The notes under the pieces: model-generated
The model's input: only the letters and a program-made list of their open reading frames with translations
Told to the model about the DNA's origin: nothing
Databases searched by the model: none
In this document: positions 15,615 to 24,768 of the stretch, one piece after another
Position numbering within the stretch: position 1 is the stretch's first letter
Layout of the letters: the number at the start of each line of letters is the position of its first letter
From: Bacteroidales bacterium
Lineage (GTDB): Bacteria > Bacteroidota > Bacteroidia > Bacteroidales > WCHB1-69
Reading direction: 5' to 3'
Assembly: GCA_017615595.1 (NCBI GenBank)
Contig: JAFZZT010000005.1
Span: 1-36,243, forward strand
Length of the DNA: 36,243 nucleotides
Program-made: the position numbers and the translations under genes

Positions 15615-16514
15615 TTAGTTTTGTTTTGGTGTCATATCGTAAATCACCACCTCGTTGAAAACGCCTTCCTTGGTGTAAACTTCAAACAAATAAGCCTTGC
15701 AGGTGACGGGCGTGTTTTCTGGCAAACTACAGGAGTTTTCCACTCGTTCCACAGTGGTAATATAAAACTCTTCTCCTCCTTGCAACAAAAAGACAGCGGT
15801 GGGTTCTGGCGGCATTTCTGTTTCATAATCTCGTATGACATAGTAATAAGCTATCTCCTTGTGCACTGCTTCATTCTTGATGAACTCCAAGTCCTGTTTT
15901 TGAAAATTGAAATCTCCTTTGCAACAAGAGAGGTAAAGGGCATTAAAGGAGTGAGAGGAGACGGAAATGGAGTCAATGTTGTGGTAACTCCGAAATTTGT
16001 TGAGAAATAACGCAGAGTGTCCGTCTGAAAATTGGAGAGTCGGGCAGTTGATGATCTTCATCCCTTTCTCAAAGAGAAAATCGTCATAAAATAAAAGAAT
16101 CTGCCTTATTCCTTTCTCAGACGAGACATTCATCACCATATAGTGCATTCTGCCGTCAGGGATATGGTAAAAATCCAAGGTAGAAAAACCCACTTGGGGC
16201 GGATAGGAAGTTTCATATGTGGGCATATCCAAGGAGAGGTCGGGGAAGAAAAAGGTGGTGTCGATACTGCTCAGATGTATCTTTGGGTGAAATTGAAGAT
16301 GGGCACCGCCGTTCCCCACGAAAAGCAACTCGTCGGCAATGCCATCACCATCAAAATCCCAATTCCCGGAATAGTCGTGTGTCTGACTCGCTTCGTGGTA
16401 AGAATAGTGTATATCTGTGTTTTTGTACAACTTGGAAAATGAATTCGTTGGCTGTGCGTTACAGCCCAATAGTCCAATACAGGTCAAGAGAAGGATTACA
16501 ATAGTATGTCTCAT
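15615..16514 (-). CDS. Lipoprotein with a DxDGDG calcium-loop-like motif
   Basis: 299 residues from the ATG at 16514 (the codon before it is TTG and is not needed). MRHTIVILLLTCIGLLGC is a lipoprotein signal with lipidated Cys18. Soon after comes NWDFDGDGIADELLFVGNGG, a DxDxDGxxD-type calcium loop as found in FG-GAP/VCBS and dockerin-like proteins, but only one copy is visible. The rest is beta-rich and unrecognised. The gene is AT-richer than its neighbours and stands alone between the C10 protease and a divergent PepSY-like gene, so it may be acquired. Function unknown; an envelope location is the only firm inference. Confidence 0.7.
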   Translation of the reverse strand: MRHTIVILLLTCIGLLGCNAQPTNSFSKLYKNTDIHYSYHEASQTHDYSGNWDFDGDGIADELLFVGNGGAHLQFHPKIHLSSIDTTFFFPDLSLDMPTYETSYPPQVGFSTLDFYHIPDGRMHYMVMNVSSEKGIRQILLFYDDFLFEKGMKIINCPTLQFSDGHSALFLNKFRSYHNIDSISVSSHSFNALYLSCCKGDFNFQKQDLEFIKNEAVHKEIAYYYVIRDYETEMPPEPTAVFLLQGGEEFYITTVERVENSCSLPENTPVTCKAYLFEVYTKEGVFNEVVIYDMTPKQN

Positions 16515-16730
16515 CAAGTAGTTTTTTATGGTGCGAAATTAATGAATTATCCTATGTGTTGAGCATCTTTTTGGTCGCCAAGTCATTTTTTATGTAATCA
16601 TCATTGTATTAGAAATTTATGTATCTTAGCTGGGTGATAGTCTGTTAGATGTTTTGTATGGATGTTGTGAAAGAGTACTGCCTTTGCGTCAAAGTTTTGA
16701 GGGTTAAGGTGCGGGTTTCCTTTTTTTTTG

Positions 16731-16738
16731 TATTTTTG
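16731..16738 (+). promoter_or_regulatory. TAnnTTTG-type -7 element for the PepSY-like protein gene
   Basis: TATTTTTG directly after a T-tract, 37 bases upstream of the ATG at 16776; no clear -33. The remaining intergenic space 16515-16730 shows nothing else I can name. Confidence 0.45.
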
Positions 16739-16775
16739 GCACCTATTTTTGTAAAATACGAAAAAACTGAAAAAT

Positions 16776-18353
16776 ATGAAACGTCTGTTATTGTTATTAG
16801 CTGTTATTCAAGTGTTTGCGCTTCTTTCCTCCGATGTTTTCGCCCAGAAGCTGAAACCTGCCGATGTGCCCGATGACGTGGTGCAAGCCTTGGATATGCA
16901 ATATTCATACGCTAAAGTGATGAGCTGGGTCAAAGATGGTAACCAATATATCGCCACCATCAAGGACGAGGGCTCCACGGGCAAGGTCTATATCTCATCT
17001 GATGGCGAGTGGTTGCGCACCACCTTCGCCGTGCCGCAGAACGAGCTGCCCTCCGCCATCACGGCATACGTGAAGGAGAACTATCCCGAGTTTGCCATCT
17101 CTGAGTCTTGTCTGGAAGAGAAAGACAACGAGAAAACGCACTACTACCTGGAGGTGAAGCCTGACGGTGTCGGCTTCAAGCCCTCCAAGCTGACCTTCAG
17201 CACCACGGGAACGAACGAGCTGCTCAGCCGTGTGGATCCGGAGGACTTCAAAGATCCGAAGGCCGTGGCAGAGAAGCCCGCCCCTGCTCCGAAGGACAAC
17301 AAGCAGACAGCTGCCAACACCAAGCCCGCCCCCAAGCCGGCCGCTGAGAAGCCCGCCCCTGCTCCGAAGCCTGCAGCCCAGAAACCGGCTCCAGAGCCCA
17401 AGCCCACTCCGGAACCCAAAGAGCCCAAGCCGGCCAAACCCGCCAAGGAGAAACCCGAACCCGTGGTGAAAGATGAGTACGGCAACATCGCCATCAAGGC
17501 TTCCGAAGTGCCCGCCGTGGTCACCAAAGCCTTTGCCAAGAAGGTGATGCACCCCGAAGAGCTCAACTGGTTCCTCATCGACAGCACCTATGTGGCCAAG
17601 TGTATGAACACCGGCAAGAAGACCGCCGTCTATCTCACCAAAGACGGTATCTGGGAGAAAACTCTGACCGTGCTGCCCGAAGAGGCGGTGACCGGCCCGA
17701 TGCTCAAGCATCTCAACGACTACTACAAAGGCTTCAAATTCAAATCCGCCGTCAAGGAGACCCGCGCCGACAAGGACGACAAGACCATGGTGGAGTTCTA
17801 TGAGAAAGCCAACTACAAAGCCAAGCTGGTCACGACCGTCATCTTTGACAAGACCGGCAAACTCATCCGCACCATCGATCCCGACTACGAGCTGGGCGGT
17901 GGCGGCAAGGCCTCTTCTGCCGATGACGCACTCGACAAATACTACGAGAAGATGAACATGAGCGTGAAAGAGGACGACAGCCAGAAGGTGCCCGAGGGCG
18001 TGGTCGCTGCCTTCAAGCTCAAATATCCCCGTGTCACCAATGTGGAGTGGCAGGAGGATGACAACCTCAACTATCAGGCTATCTATTACACCGCCAGAGG
18101 CAAAGAGATCTGCGTCTTCAACCCTTACGGCGAGATTGTGGAGACCTGGCTGATGGGAAAACCCGATGCGCTGTCAACCACCATCCAAGACTATCTGAAG
18201 AAAGAGCATAAAAACTGCAAGGTGGTAGAATACTACACCGTCAAGAAGATTGCCGACAAACAGAGTTTCTACAAGGTCATCATCCAAAACAAGAAGACGG
18301 GTGAGGAGGACGAGCTCTGGTTTGCCCTCAACGGCAAGCCTGTTGACATGTAG
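16776..18353 (+). CDS. Exported protein with three PepSY-like domains and a Pro/Ala/Lys-rich linker
   Basis: 525 residues. Signal peptide MKRLLLLLAVIQVFALLSSDVFA, cleaved before QKL. Three related segments follow. The first is at about 28-150 (VPDDVVQALDMQYSYAKVMS, then ITAYVKENYPEFAI). The second is at about 240-370 (VPAVVTKAFAKKVMHPEELN, then MLKHLNDYYKGFKF). The third is at about 400-525 (VPEGVVAAFKLKYPRVTNVE, then TTIQDYLKKEHKNCKVVEYY). Each is the VPxxVxxAF-type unit of putative beta-lactamase-inhibitor-like PepSY-like proteins, a Bacteroidetes periplasmic group of unknown role. Between the first two lies a stretch of about 70 residues dominated by PAPKPAAEKP-type repeats, probably an extended spacer. 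Followed by prmA 29 bases on. Confidence 0.75.
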   Translation: MKRLLLLLAVIQVFALLSSDVFAQKLKPADVPDDVVQALDMQYSYAKVMSWVKDGNQYIATIKDEGSTGKVYISSDGEWLRTTFAVPQNELPSAITAYVKENYPEFAISESCLEEKDNEKTHYYLEVKPDGVGFKPSKLTFSTTGTNELLSRVDPEDFKDPKAVAEKPAPAPKDNKQTAANTKPAPKPAAEKPAPAPKPAAQKPAPEPKPTPEPKEPKPAKPAKEKPEPVVKDEYGNIAIKASEVPAVVTKAFAKKVMHPEELNWFLIDSTYVAKCMNTGKKTAVYLTKDGIWEKTLTVLPEEAVTGPMLKHLNDYYKGFKFKSAVKETRADKDDKTMVEFYEKANYKAKLVTTVIFDKTGKLIRTIDPDYELGGGGKASSADDALDKYYEKMNMSVKEDDSQKVPEGVVAAFKLKYPRVTNVEWQEDDNLNYQAIYYTARGKEICVFNPYGEIVETWLMGKPDALSTTIQDYLKKEHKNCKVVEYYTVKKIADKQSFYKVIIQNKKTGEEDELWFALNGKPVDM

Positions 18354-18382
18354 GATGCCTACCCAAACCAAACCTTAACCCT

Positions 18383-19228
18383 ATGAAATACCTTGAAATA
18401 CGATTGACCATCACCCCTGCCGACCCTTGGAAGGAGATCTTCACCTCCATGATGGGCGACATCGGTTGCGACAGCTTTATGGATGGCGAGGACGAGGAGA
18501 CCTTGTTGTGCTATATCCCCGCCCACGACTATGACGAGACCGCCTTGAAAGAGGTGGTGGAGAACCACGGCTACCCAGAGGTTCAGGTGTCATACAGCGT
18601 GCAGGAGATGCCCGACATCAACTGGAATGCCGAGTGGGAGGCCCACTACCAGCCAGTGATGATTGCCGACCGCTGCTATATCCGGGCACCTTTCCATCCA
18701 GCCCGGCCCGATGCGGACTACGAAATCGTGATTGAGCCCAAGATGTCGTTCGGCACAGCGCACCACGCCACCACGGCCCAGATGATCCAATACGTGCTCG
18801 AGACAGACATGCAGGGCAAGAAGGTGTTGGACATGGGCTCCGGCACTGGCGTGCTGGCTATCCTCGCCAAGATGCGCGGCGCCACCGAGGTGACCGCCAT
18901 CGACAATGACGAGTGGGCCTACCGCAACGGCCTGGAGAATGTGGCCCACAACGATTGCGCGGATATCAGAGTGCTCTTGGGTGACGCCTCACTGCTCGGC
19001 AACGAAAGCTACGACATCATCTTGGCCAACATCAACCGCAACATCCTGCTGCAGGACATCCCGACCTACGTCCGCTGTCTGCAGCCTGGCGGCTTGCTCT
19101 TCATGAGCGGCTTCTACGAAGAACCCGACTTGGCCATCATCCGCCAGTGTTGCGAAGCGCATGAGTTGCGGTATGATTCCCACAAAGTTCAGGACCGCTG
19201 GGTGGCTGTTCAATTTTCAAAAATCTGA
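18383..19228 (+). CDS. prmA: Ribosomal protein L11 methyltransferase PrmA
   Basis: 281 residues. PrmA trimethylates ribosomal protein L11 using S-adenosylmethionine in the cytoplasm. The N-terminal substrate-binding domain (1-80) leads into NWNAEWEAHYQPV, then MSFGTAHHATTAQM (121-134), DMGSGTGVLAILA (150-162, the SAM-binding motif I), TAIDNDEWA (171-179) and DIILANINRN (211-220, the NxN-type catalytic-site segment). All are hallmarks of the family. The next gene starts only 2 bases after the stop, so prmA heads or sits inside a run of close-packed genes reaching to the S41 protease. Confidence 0.95.
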   Translation: MKYLEIRLTITPADPWKEIFTSMMGDIGCDSFMDGEDEETLLCYIPAHDYDETALKEVVENHGYPEVQVSYSVQEMPDINWNAEWEAHYQPVMIADRCYIRAPFHPARPDADYEIVIEPKMSFGTAHHATTAQMIQYVLETDMQGKKVLDMGSGTGVLAILAKMRGATEVTAIDNDEWAYRNGLENVAHNDCADIRVLLGDASLLGNESYDIILANINRNILLQDIPTYVRCLQPGGLLFMSGFYEEPDLAIIRQCCEAHELRYDSHKVQDRWVAVQFSKI

Positions 19229-19230
19229 TT

Positions 19231-22200
19231 ATGAAGAAAATCATCTTGATCATCCTGGTGCTGTGTACAACCTTTGGCGGTTATGCGCAGCGTTTCACCC
19301 GTTTCTCCAACGACCCCACCAAGACCGTGGAGGAGATGAAGGAGCTGCTCGCCACTGTGCCCAAAGACCGACAAAAAGAGGCCAAGGAGTTGTTGGACTA
19401 CTTCTCCGCGATGTGGGAACAGAACCTGATGTACGATGCCCAGCTCGCCTTCATCGAAGAGGCTAACCAGATGTTGAAGCACAAATTCCGTCCTTTTCCT
19501 CATTTTGAAGCATACATCCATACTTTCAAAGCCTTCGCATTGAGTGACTTTGCCGACGAGACAGAAACCTGGATCAAGATTTCAGAATACCACGCCACAC
19601 ACAGCGTAACCCAATATCAGAAGAAGATGAAACTCTATGAGGATCTCTTCACCCGCTATATGCTTAACACAGAAGATAATGTGTGGTGGCAGACCGACGC
19701 CATGCCCTCCAAGATGGGGTTTGACGAAGAGCCCTACTTTGATTTTGACGACATCATCCTCACCGGACACTCCAACCAAGACAGCTTGGATATCTTTGAT
19801 GTGGCGGGACGTTATTACCCTGCCCAGCTGAAATTCAAGGGAAAGGGAGGCGTGGTCTATTGGACCCGCGCTGGACTCAGTAATGATGTGAAAGCGGATT
19901 TGAAGGATTTTGTGGTCGATACCCGCTTTGCCCAACTCTCCGCTGACAACGTCACCTTCTACTACCCCGACCTTTTCTCCGCCCCTATCAAAGGGCATCT
20001 GGAAGAAAAGGCCGTGCTGGCCACCACGGAGGAGAAGGCCACCTATCCTCGTTTTACCAGCTATGACAAGACTATGTCCATCCCCTCCTTGTATCCCAAC
20101 GTGGACTACATCGGCGGTTTCGACTTGCGCGGCGCCTCCATCTACGGCACCTCCTCCGGCGACACGCTGGCCAACGTCACCATCCGCCGGGACGGGAAGG
20201 TCATCATCCGCGCCGCGTCACAGAGCTTCCTCATCAAGCCTACCAACCTGTTGGCTGAGGATGCCCACATCAGCATCTACATCGAAGAGGACTCTATCTA
20301 TCATCCTTCTGCCAACTTCAAATACGACAACGACAACCAGGAGCTGCTCATCTCGCGTCCCAAGCAGGGCGTGGGGCGCTCCCCCTTCTTCGACTCCTAC
20401 CATAAGCTGGATATCACCATCGAGTCTATCCACTGGAACACCAACGATGAGCGCATCGAATTCAAGCCTATCGTGGGCAACACCAGCCAGCAGACTGCCA
20501 TCTTCGAATCCCAAAACTATTACGATGAGAGTGTGATGCACGATATTGAAGGCTACAACAAGGAGAACCCTCTTTATACGCTTTGGCAGCTTTTCAACTC
20601 CGCCGGCTACGAGGATGTGACCATCGAGGATGTCATCCGCTGGTTCCGGAAGCCCCCGTTGGATGTCAAGGCACTGATCATTGACTTGGCCGCCCGCGGT
20701 TTCGTGGAGTATGATGTCATCAACAACCGCATCCACTACCGTAGCAAGATCGCCCAGTATCTCAACAACCAGATCAAGAAAAAAGACTACGACTATATCC
20801 GTTTGGAGTCCAAGACGCACTACGCCTCACTGGACCTCCTCACCAACGATCTCAAGATCACGGGTTGCGAATTCTTTGTGCTCAGCGACCCCCAGATTGT
20901 GAATGTCTATCCGATGGACGAGCTGGTCACCGTGAAGAAAAACCGCAACATGGTCTTCTCCGGACGCGTCATCGGGGGCCTCTTCGACTTTGTCACCCAC
21001 AACTGCCAGTTCGACTACGACCGTTTCTTGGTCGATATGGACATCATCGACACGTTGATCATGTATGTGGAAGACAAAGACGGCCCGATGGACATGTACG
21101 GCGACTACAAGCTGCAACGCGTCAAGAGTCAGATCGAGGAGCTGTCAGGCGTCTTGTATATCGATGTGCCCGGCAACAAGTCCGGCATGACCGACTACCC
21201 CGACTACCCCATCTTCGAGGCCAGAAAGGGTGGCAAGGTCTTCTATGACAAGCCCGAGATTCTGGGCGGTGTATATGACCGTAACCGTTTCTTCTACTCG
21301 GTCAACGAGTTCCGCATTGTCAACCTCGACAACTTCGTGGTGGACTCCATGAAGTTCACCGGCAAGCTGGTTTCCGGCGGCATCTTCCCCGACATCCACG
21401 AGCCGTTGCAGGTGCAGAAAGACTTCTCCTTGGGTATTCGCCACCAGACCACCGGGCTGCCCATGTACGGCACCAAAGGTGGCTATGCCGGCAGTATCAG
21501 CCTGACCCACGAAGGTCTGCGCGGCAAGGGCACCATCGACTATATCACCTCGCACACCATCTCCGACAGCCTGGTCTTCTATCTCGACTCCACCAACGGT
21601 GCTGCCAACAGCCATGTGGTGGAAGAACAGACGTCCGGCGTGGAATTCCCGCCCGCCGAAGTGGAAGACGGCTACCTGCACTGGGAACCCTATCAGGACC
21701 AGATGTTCATCCATACGCTGGAAAAACCGATGGCCGTATTCCGCGAGACCGAGCTGACGGGCAACTCCAAGATCACCCCGAACGGCATGTTCGGCACGGG
21801 TGTCGTTCTGTTCAACCGCGCCGACATCACCTCGCGCCTCTTCTCCTTTAAACACCACGAGTTGCTTGCCGACACCTCCGACCTCCAGATCTATGACCTG
21901 AACAAAAACAAAGACAATATCGCCTTCTCCACCCGTAACTACAAGTCTCATGTGGACTTCAAAACCCGAAAGGGTAACTTCAAAGCCAACGGCAAGGCCT
22001 CCGAGATCTACTTTGTGAAGAATGAGATGAAAGGTGTCGCCTCCGAGTTCGACTGGGATCCCATCGACTCCACCAAGCTGCGCTTCAAATGGGAAGACCC
22101 CTATAAAGATGTGGATATCGACAACACGGAGATCCGGGAACTGGTGGATATGCACAGCGAAGGCAACGAGCTCTATGCCTCCGACCCCTCCGTGGGGTAT

Positions 22201-23712
22201 CGTTTCAACGCGTTGAGTGCCGAGTTTGACTTCACGGAGAACGTCATCTACGCCCACGGCGTCCGTTACATCAACGTGGGAGACGCAGCCGTCACCCCCA
22301 AAGGCGGCGATGTCATCATCCGCGAAAAGGCCAACATGGACCGACTGCCCCAGTCGAGGCTCCTCGCCGGACGCGAGAACAAATACCACGAGTTCTACGA
22401 CTGCGACATCAAGATCCGCACCGCCACCCGTATGTATGGCAACGGCTACTACGACTATGTGGATGAGAACCAGCGGGTGCAACAGCTCTATTTCGACACC
22501 TTGTACTATGTCACCAAGGAGACCTTCGGCGAAGCCAAGATCCCGATATCCAAGTACTTCCAATTCAGCGATCAGTTTGCCTTTGATGGCCGCGCCGAGC
22601 TGCACAGCACCCAGCCCTTCCTCTCCTATTTTGGTGGTGTGGAGATCCGCACCGGCTGCGACACCCTCAAGCACGCCCGACTGAAGATCCTCCAACAGGT
22701 GGACCCCAACAATATCATGATCGAGGTGCATGACCGCTCCAAAGACATGGACGAACGCAAGGTAGTGGTGGCCATCGCCTCCTCCAACAAGACAGGCCGT
22801 ATCTATACCGCCTTCGGAACCGCCAAAGACGAATTCAACGATGCGGAATACATCAACGTGTTCGGCTACATCAAATACGACAAAGAGACCCGAGAGTTCA
22901 TCGCCGCCTCCATGGAGAAGCTGGAAGACCGTGAAGTGCCCGGCAACATCATCACCCTCAACACCGACAACTGCATCGCCACCGGTGTCGGCGAGATCGA
23001 CATGGGCGCCAAGCTGGGCCGTGTGGACTTCATCACCAACGGTACCATCGTCAACTACATGATGGCTGACTCCGCTGAGATGCACCTCACCACCTCCATC
23101 GACTTCTTCTTCAGCGATGAGTCGATGAAGCAGATGAACAAGATGCTGGAAAACTCCACCACTCTCGATTTTGTGGACATCTCCGAGGATGAAGCCTTTG
23201 ATTTATCTTTGAAGACCATGTTAGGTCGTGAGGAGCACCAACGCTTCACGCACAACCTGGCCTTAGGTACTGTCGGCAGACACCTGCCCACCGCCCTGCA
23301 GGTCAAGTTCCTCTTCTCGGACATCTTCTTCGAGTGGGACAAAGACCAGCACACCTTCAAATCGCAGCGCACCCTGCCTTTGATCATCTGCGGTTCCAAG
23401 CAGGTCTTCAAGATGGTGCCCGGCCGTATCGTCATCGAGAAAAAGGGCTCCCGTAACAAGCTCTATCTCTACTTTGAATTCGACGACCAATTCTATTATT
23501 TCCAATTTGACAACAACACCGTCTCGGCCTATTCGTCTGACAAGAACTTCAACGACGGCATCTCCAAGATCAAGCCAAAGAACCGGTCGTTGGCGCCGGA
23601 GAACGGACTGCCCTCTTTCACCTACAAGCTGGGCAACAGAGGTTGGAAGAATAAATTCGTGAAGAACTATTTCATGCCGGAAGAAGAAGAGGAGGTGGAG
23701 GATGACGAATAG
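19231..23712 (+). CDS. Giant exported beta-rich protein of unknown function
   Basis: 1493 residues, not recognised. Signal peptide MKKIILIILVLCTTFGGYA, cleaved before QRF. The first 150 residues are helical (a stretch on dying down from TVEEMKELLATVPKDRQKEA through FSAMWEQNLMYDAQLAFIEE). From about 200 the protein becomes a long series of beta-type segments, such as ADSAEMHLTTSIDFFFSDES and DVIIREKANMDRLPQSRLLA. A helical winged-helix-like insert lies near 440-500. The C-terminus is strongly acidic (EEEEEVEDDE). No transmembrane barrel end, sorting domain or catalytic motif is visible. The style loosely recalls OstA/LptA-like or AsmA-like envelope proteins, but that is only a guess. It starts 2 bases after prmA and overlaps the DAHP synthase gene by 11 bases, and its codon use matches those housekeeping neighbours, so it is probably a vertically inherited Bacteroidetes core protein. 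Confidence 0.75.
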   Translation: MKKIILIILVLCTTFGGYAQRFTRFSNDPTKTVEEMKELLATVPKDRQKEAKELLDYFSAMWEQNLMYDAQLAFIEEANQMLKHKFRPFPHFEAYIHTFKAFALSDFADETETWIKISEYHATHSVTQYQKKMKLYEDLFTRYMLNTEDNVWWQTDAMPSKMGFDEEPYFDFDDIILTGHSNQDSLDIFDVAGRYYPAQLKFKGKGGVVYWTRAGLSNDVKADLKDFVVDTRFAQLSADNVTFYYPDLFSAPIKGHLEEKAVLATTEEKATYPRFTSYDKTMSIPSLYPNVDYIGGFDLRGASIYGTSSGDTLANVTIRRDGKVIIRAASQSFLIKPTNLLAEDAHISIYIEEDSIYHPSANFKYDNDNQELLISRPKQGVGRSPFFDSYHKLDITIESIHWNTNDERIEFKPIVGNTSQQTAIFESQNYYDESVMHDIEGYNKENPLYTLWQLFNSAGYEDVTIEDVIRWFRKPPLDVKALIIDLAARGFVEYDVINNRIHYRSKIAQYLNNQIKKKDYDYIRLESKTHYASLDLLTNDLKITGCEFFVLSDPQIVNVYPMDELVTVKKNRNMVFSGRVIGGLFDFVTHNCQFDYDRFLVDMDIIDTLIMYVEDKDGPMDMYGDYKLQRVKSQIEELSGVLYIDVPGNKSGMTDYPDYPIFEARKGGKVFYDKPEILGGVYDRNRFFYSVNEFRIVNLDNFVVDSMKFTGKLVSGGIFPDIHEPLQVQKDFSLGIRHQTTGLPMYGTKGGYAGSISLTHEGLRGKGTIDYITSHTISDSLVFYLDSTNGAANSHVVEEQTSGVEFPPAEVEDGYLHWEPYQDQMFIHTLEKPMAVFRETELTGNSKITPNGMFGTGVVLFNRADITSRLFSFKHHELLADTSDLQIYDLNKNKDNIAFSTRNYKSHVDFKTRKGNFKANGKASEIYFVKNEMKGVASEFDWDPIDSTKLRFKWEDPYKDVDIDNTEIRELVDMHSEGNELYASDPSVGYRFNALSAEFDFTENVIYAHGVRYINVGDAAVTPKGGDVIIREKANMDRLPQSRLLAGRENKYHEFYDCDIKIRTATRMYGNGYYDYVDENQRVQQLYFDTLYYVTKETFGEAKIPISKYFQFSDQFAFDGRAELHSTQPFLSYFGGVEIRTGCDTLKHARLKILQQVDPNNIMIEVHDRSKDMDERKVVVAIASSNKTGRIYTAFGTAKDEFNDAEYINVFGYIKYDKETREFIAASMEKLEDREVPGNIITLNTDNCIATGVGEIDMGAKLGRVDFITNGTIVNYMMADSAEMHLTTSIDFFFSDESMKQMNKMLENSTTLDFVDISEDEAFDLSLKTMLGREEHQRFTHNLALGTVGRHLPTALQVKFLFSDIFFEWDKDQHTFKSQRTLPLIICGSKQVFKMVPGRIVIEKKGSRNKLYLYFEFDDQFYYFQFDNNTVSAYSSDKNFNDGISKIKPKNRSLAPENGLPSFTYKLGNRGWKNKFVKNYFMPEEEEEVEDDE

Positions 23713-24763
23713 TCCAGAGCGGAATCCGATATGGATTGCGGGGCCGTGTGCCGTGGAGAGCGAATCCCAAATACGGCAATCGGCGCAACTGCTGCACGAT
23801 GAATGTGAACGCAAGGGACTGCATCTCGACTACTTTCGGGCTGGCGTGTGGAAGCCGCGCAGTCATCCCGACAGCTTCGAAGGACTGGGCCAACAGGCAC
23901 TGCCCTGGCTCGCCGAGGTTCAGGCTCAGTATGGTGTTCCTGTCTGTGTGGAGGTGCTGACACCCGAGCATGTGCGTCTGTGTGAACAATATGGCATCAC
24001 CACCCTCTGGGTCGGGGCCCGCACGGGCGTCAACCCTGTGGAGGTGCAGAAGATCGCAGACACGGTTCGCCACAAACCCTTCACCGTGTTGGTCAAGAAC
24101 CCCCTGGTGGCCGACCTGAAACTCTGGACTGGCAATATCGAACGCTTCCTGCAGGCCGATGTCAAGGGCGTGATGGCCGTACACCGTGGCTTCGCCGACA
24201 ACAAGGAGAATGTGCTCCGCAACGCCCCCTGCTGGGAGATCCCCATTGCCCTCAAGGTCAAATATCCCGAGATGCCCATCCTGTGCGACCCCTCCCACCT
24301 CTGCGGTGATGTCCAATACATCCCCCAGACGGCTCAGATAGCCCTCTCCTACGGCTTTGACGGCCTGATGATGGAATGCCATCCCACCCCGGAGAAGGCG
24401 CTGAGCGATGCTGCCCAACAGCTGACTCCCGTCCAGTGGGCCGAGATGGTCAGTGGCTTGCAATGCCCCGTTAACCAACCCGACCGCGACCTGCTCCGCC
24501 AACGCGCCCTGCTGAAGAATGTGGACCACCAGCTCAGCCAGCTGCTCTGGCAACGGATGCAGATTGTGGATGAGATCGCCAGCATCAAGAAGGAAAAACA
24601 CCTGCCCGTGGTGCAGCCCCACCAGTGGCAGAAGGTGGTGGAGCGCTATCATCATCCCGAACATGACGAATGCTATAACCGCTTCCTAGACCAGTTCCTG
24701 CCCCTGTTACATCAACACTCTATATTGCGACAACAAGACGACAAACCTCACACTGAATCATAA
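23702..24763 (+). CDS. Bifunctional DAHP synthase / chorismate mutase (type II)
   Basis: 353 residues. The N-terminal 265 residues are a 3-deoxy-7-phosphoheptulonate synthase of the small, KDO8P-synthase-like class, which makes DAHP from PEP and erythrose 4-phosphate, the first shikimate pathway step. Key parts are WIAGPCAVES (11-20), FRAGVWKPRSHPDSFEGLG, WVGARTGVNP, VLVKNPL, ILCDPSHLCGD and GLMMECHPTPEKALSDAAQQ. The C-terminal 85 residues read as an all-helical AroQ-type chorismate mutase (DRDLLRQRALLKNVDHQLSQ, then LLWQRMQIVDEIASIKKEK). The fusion couples entry to the pathway with the Phe/Tyr branch and is known from Bacteroidetes. The start overlaps the giant protein gene by 11 bases. Confidence 0.9.
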   Translation: MTNSPERNPIWIAGPCAVESESQIRQSAQLLHDECERKGLHLDYFRAGVWKPRSHPDSFEGLGQQALPWLAEVQAQYGVPVCVEVLTPEHVRLCEQYGITTLWVGARTGVNPVEVQKIADTVRHKPFTVLVKNPLVADLKLWTGNIERFLQADVKGVMAVHRGFADNKENVLRNAPCWEIPIALKVKYPEMPILCDPSHLCGDVQYIPQTAQIALSYGFDGLMMECHPTPEKALSDAAQQLTPVQWAEMVSGLQCPVNQPDRDLLRQRALLKNVDHQLSQLLWQRMQIVDEIASIKKEKHLPVVQPHQWQKVVERYHHPEHDECYNRFLDQFLPLLHQHSILRQQDDKPHTES

Positions 24764-24768
24764 TCATC

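Noticed and set aside
21145-23085. A 646-codon open frame on the minus strand inside the giant protein gene.
   Set aside because: The translation is dominated by Val, Gly, His and Asp with no domain, as expected from the opposite strand of a GC-rich gene with G/C third positions.
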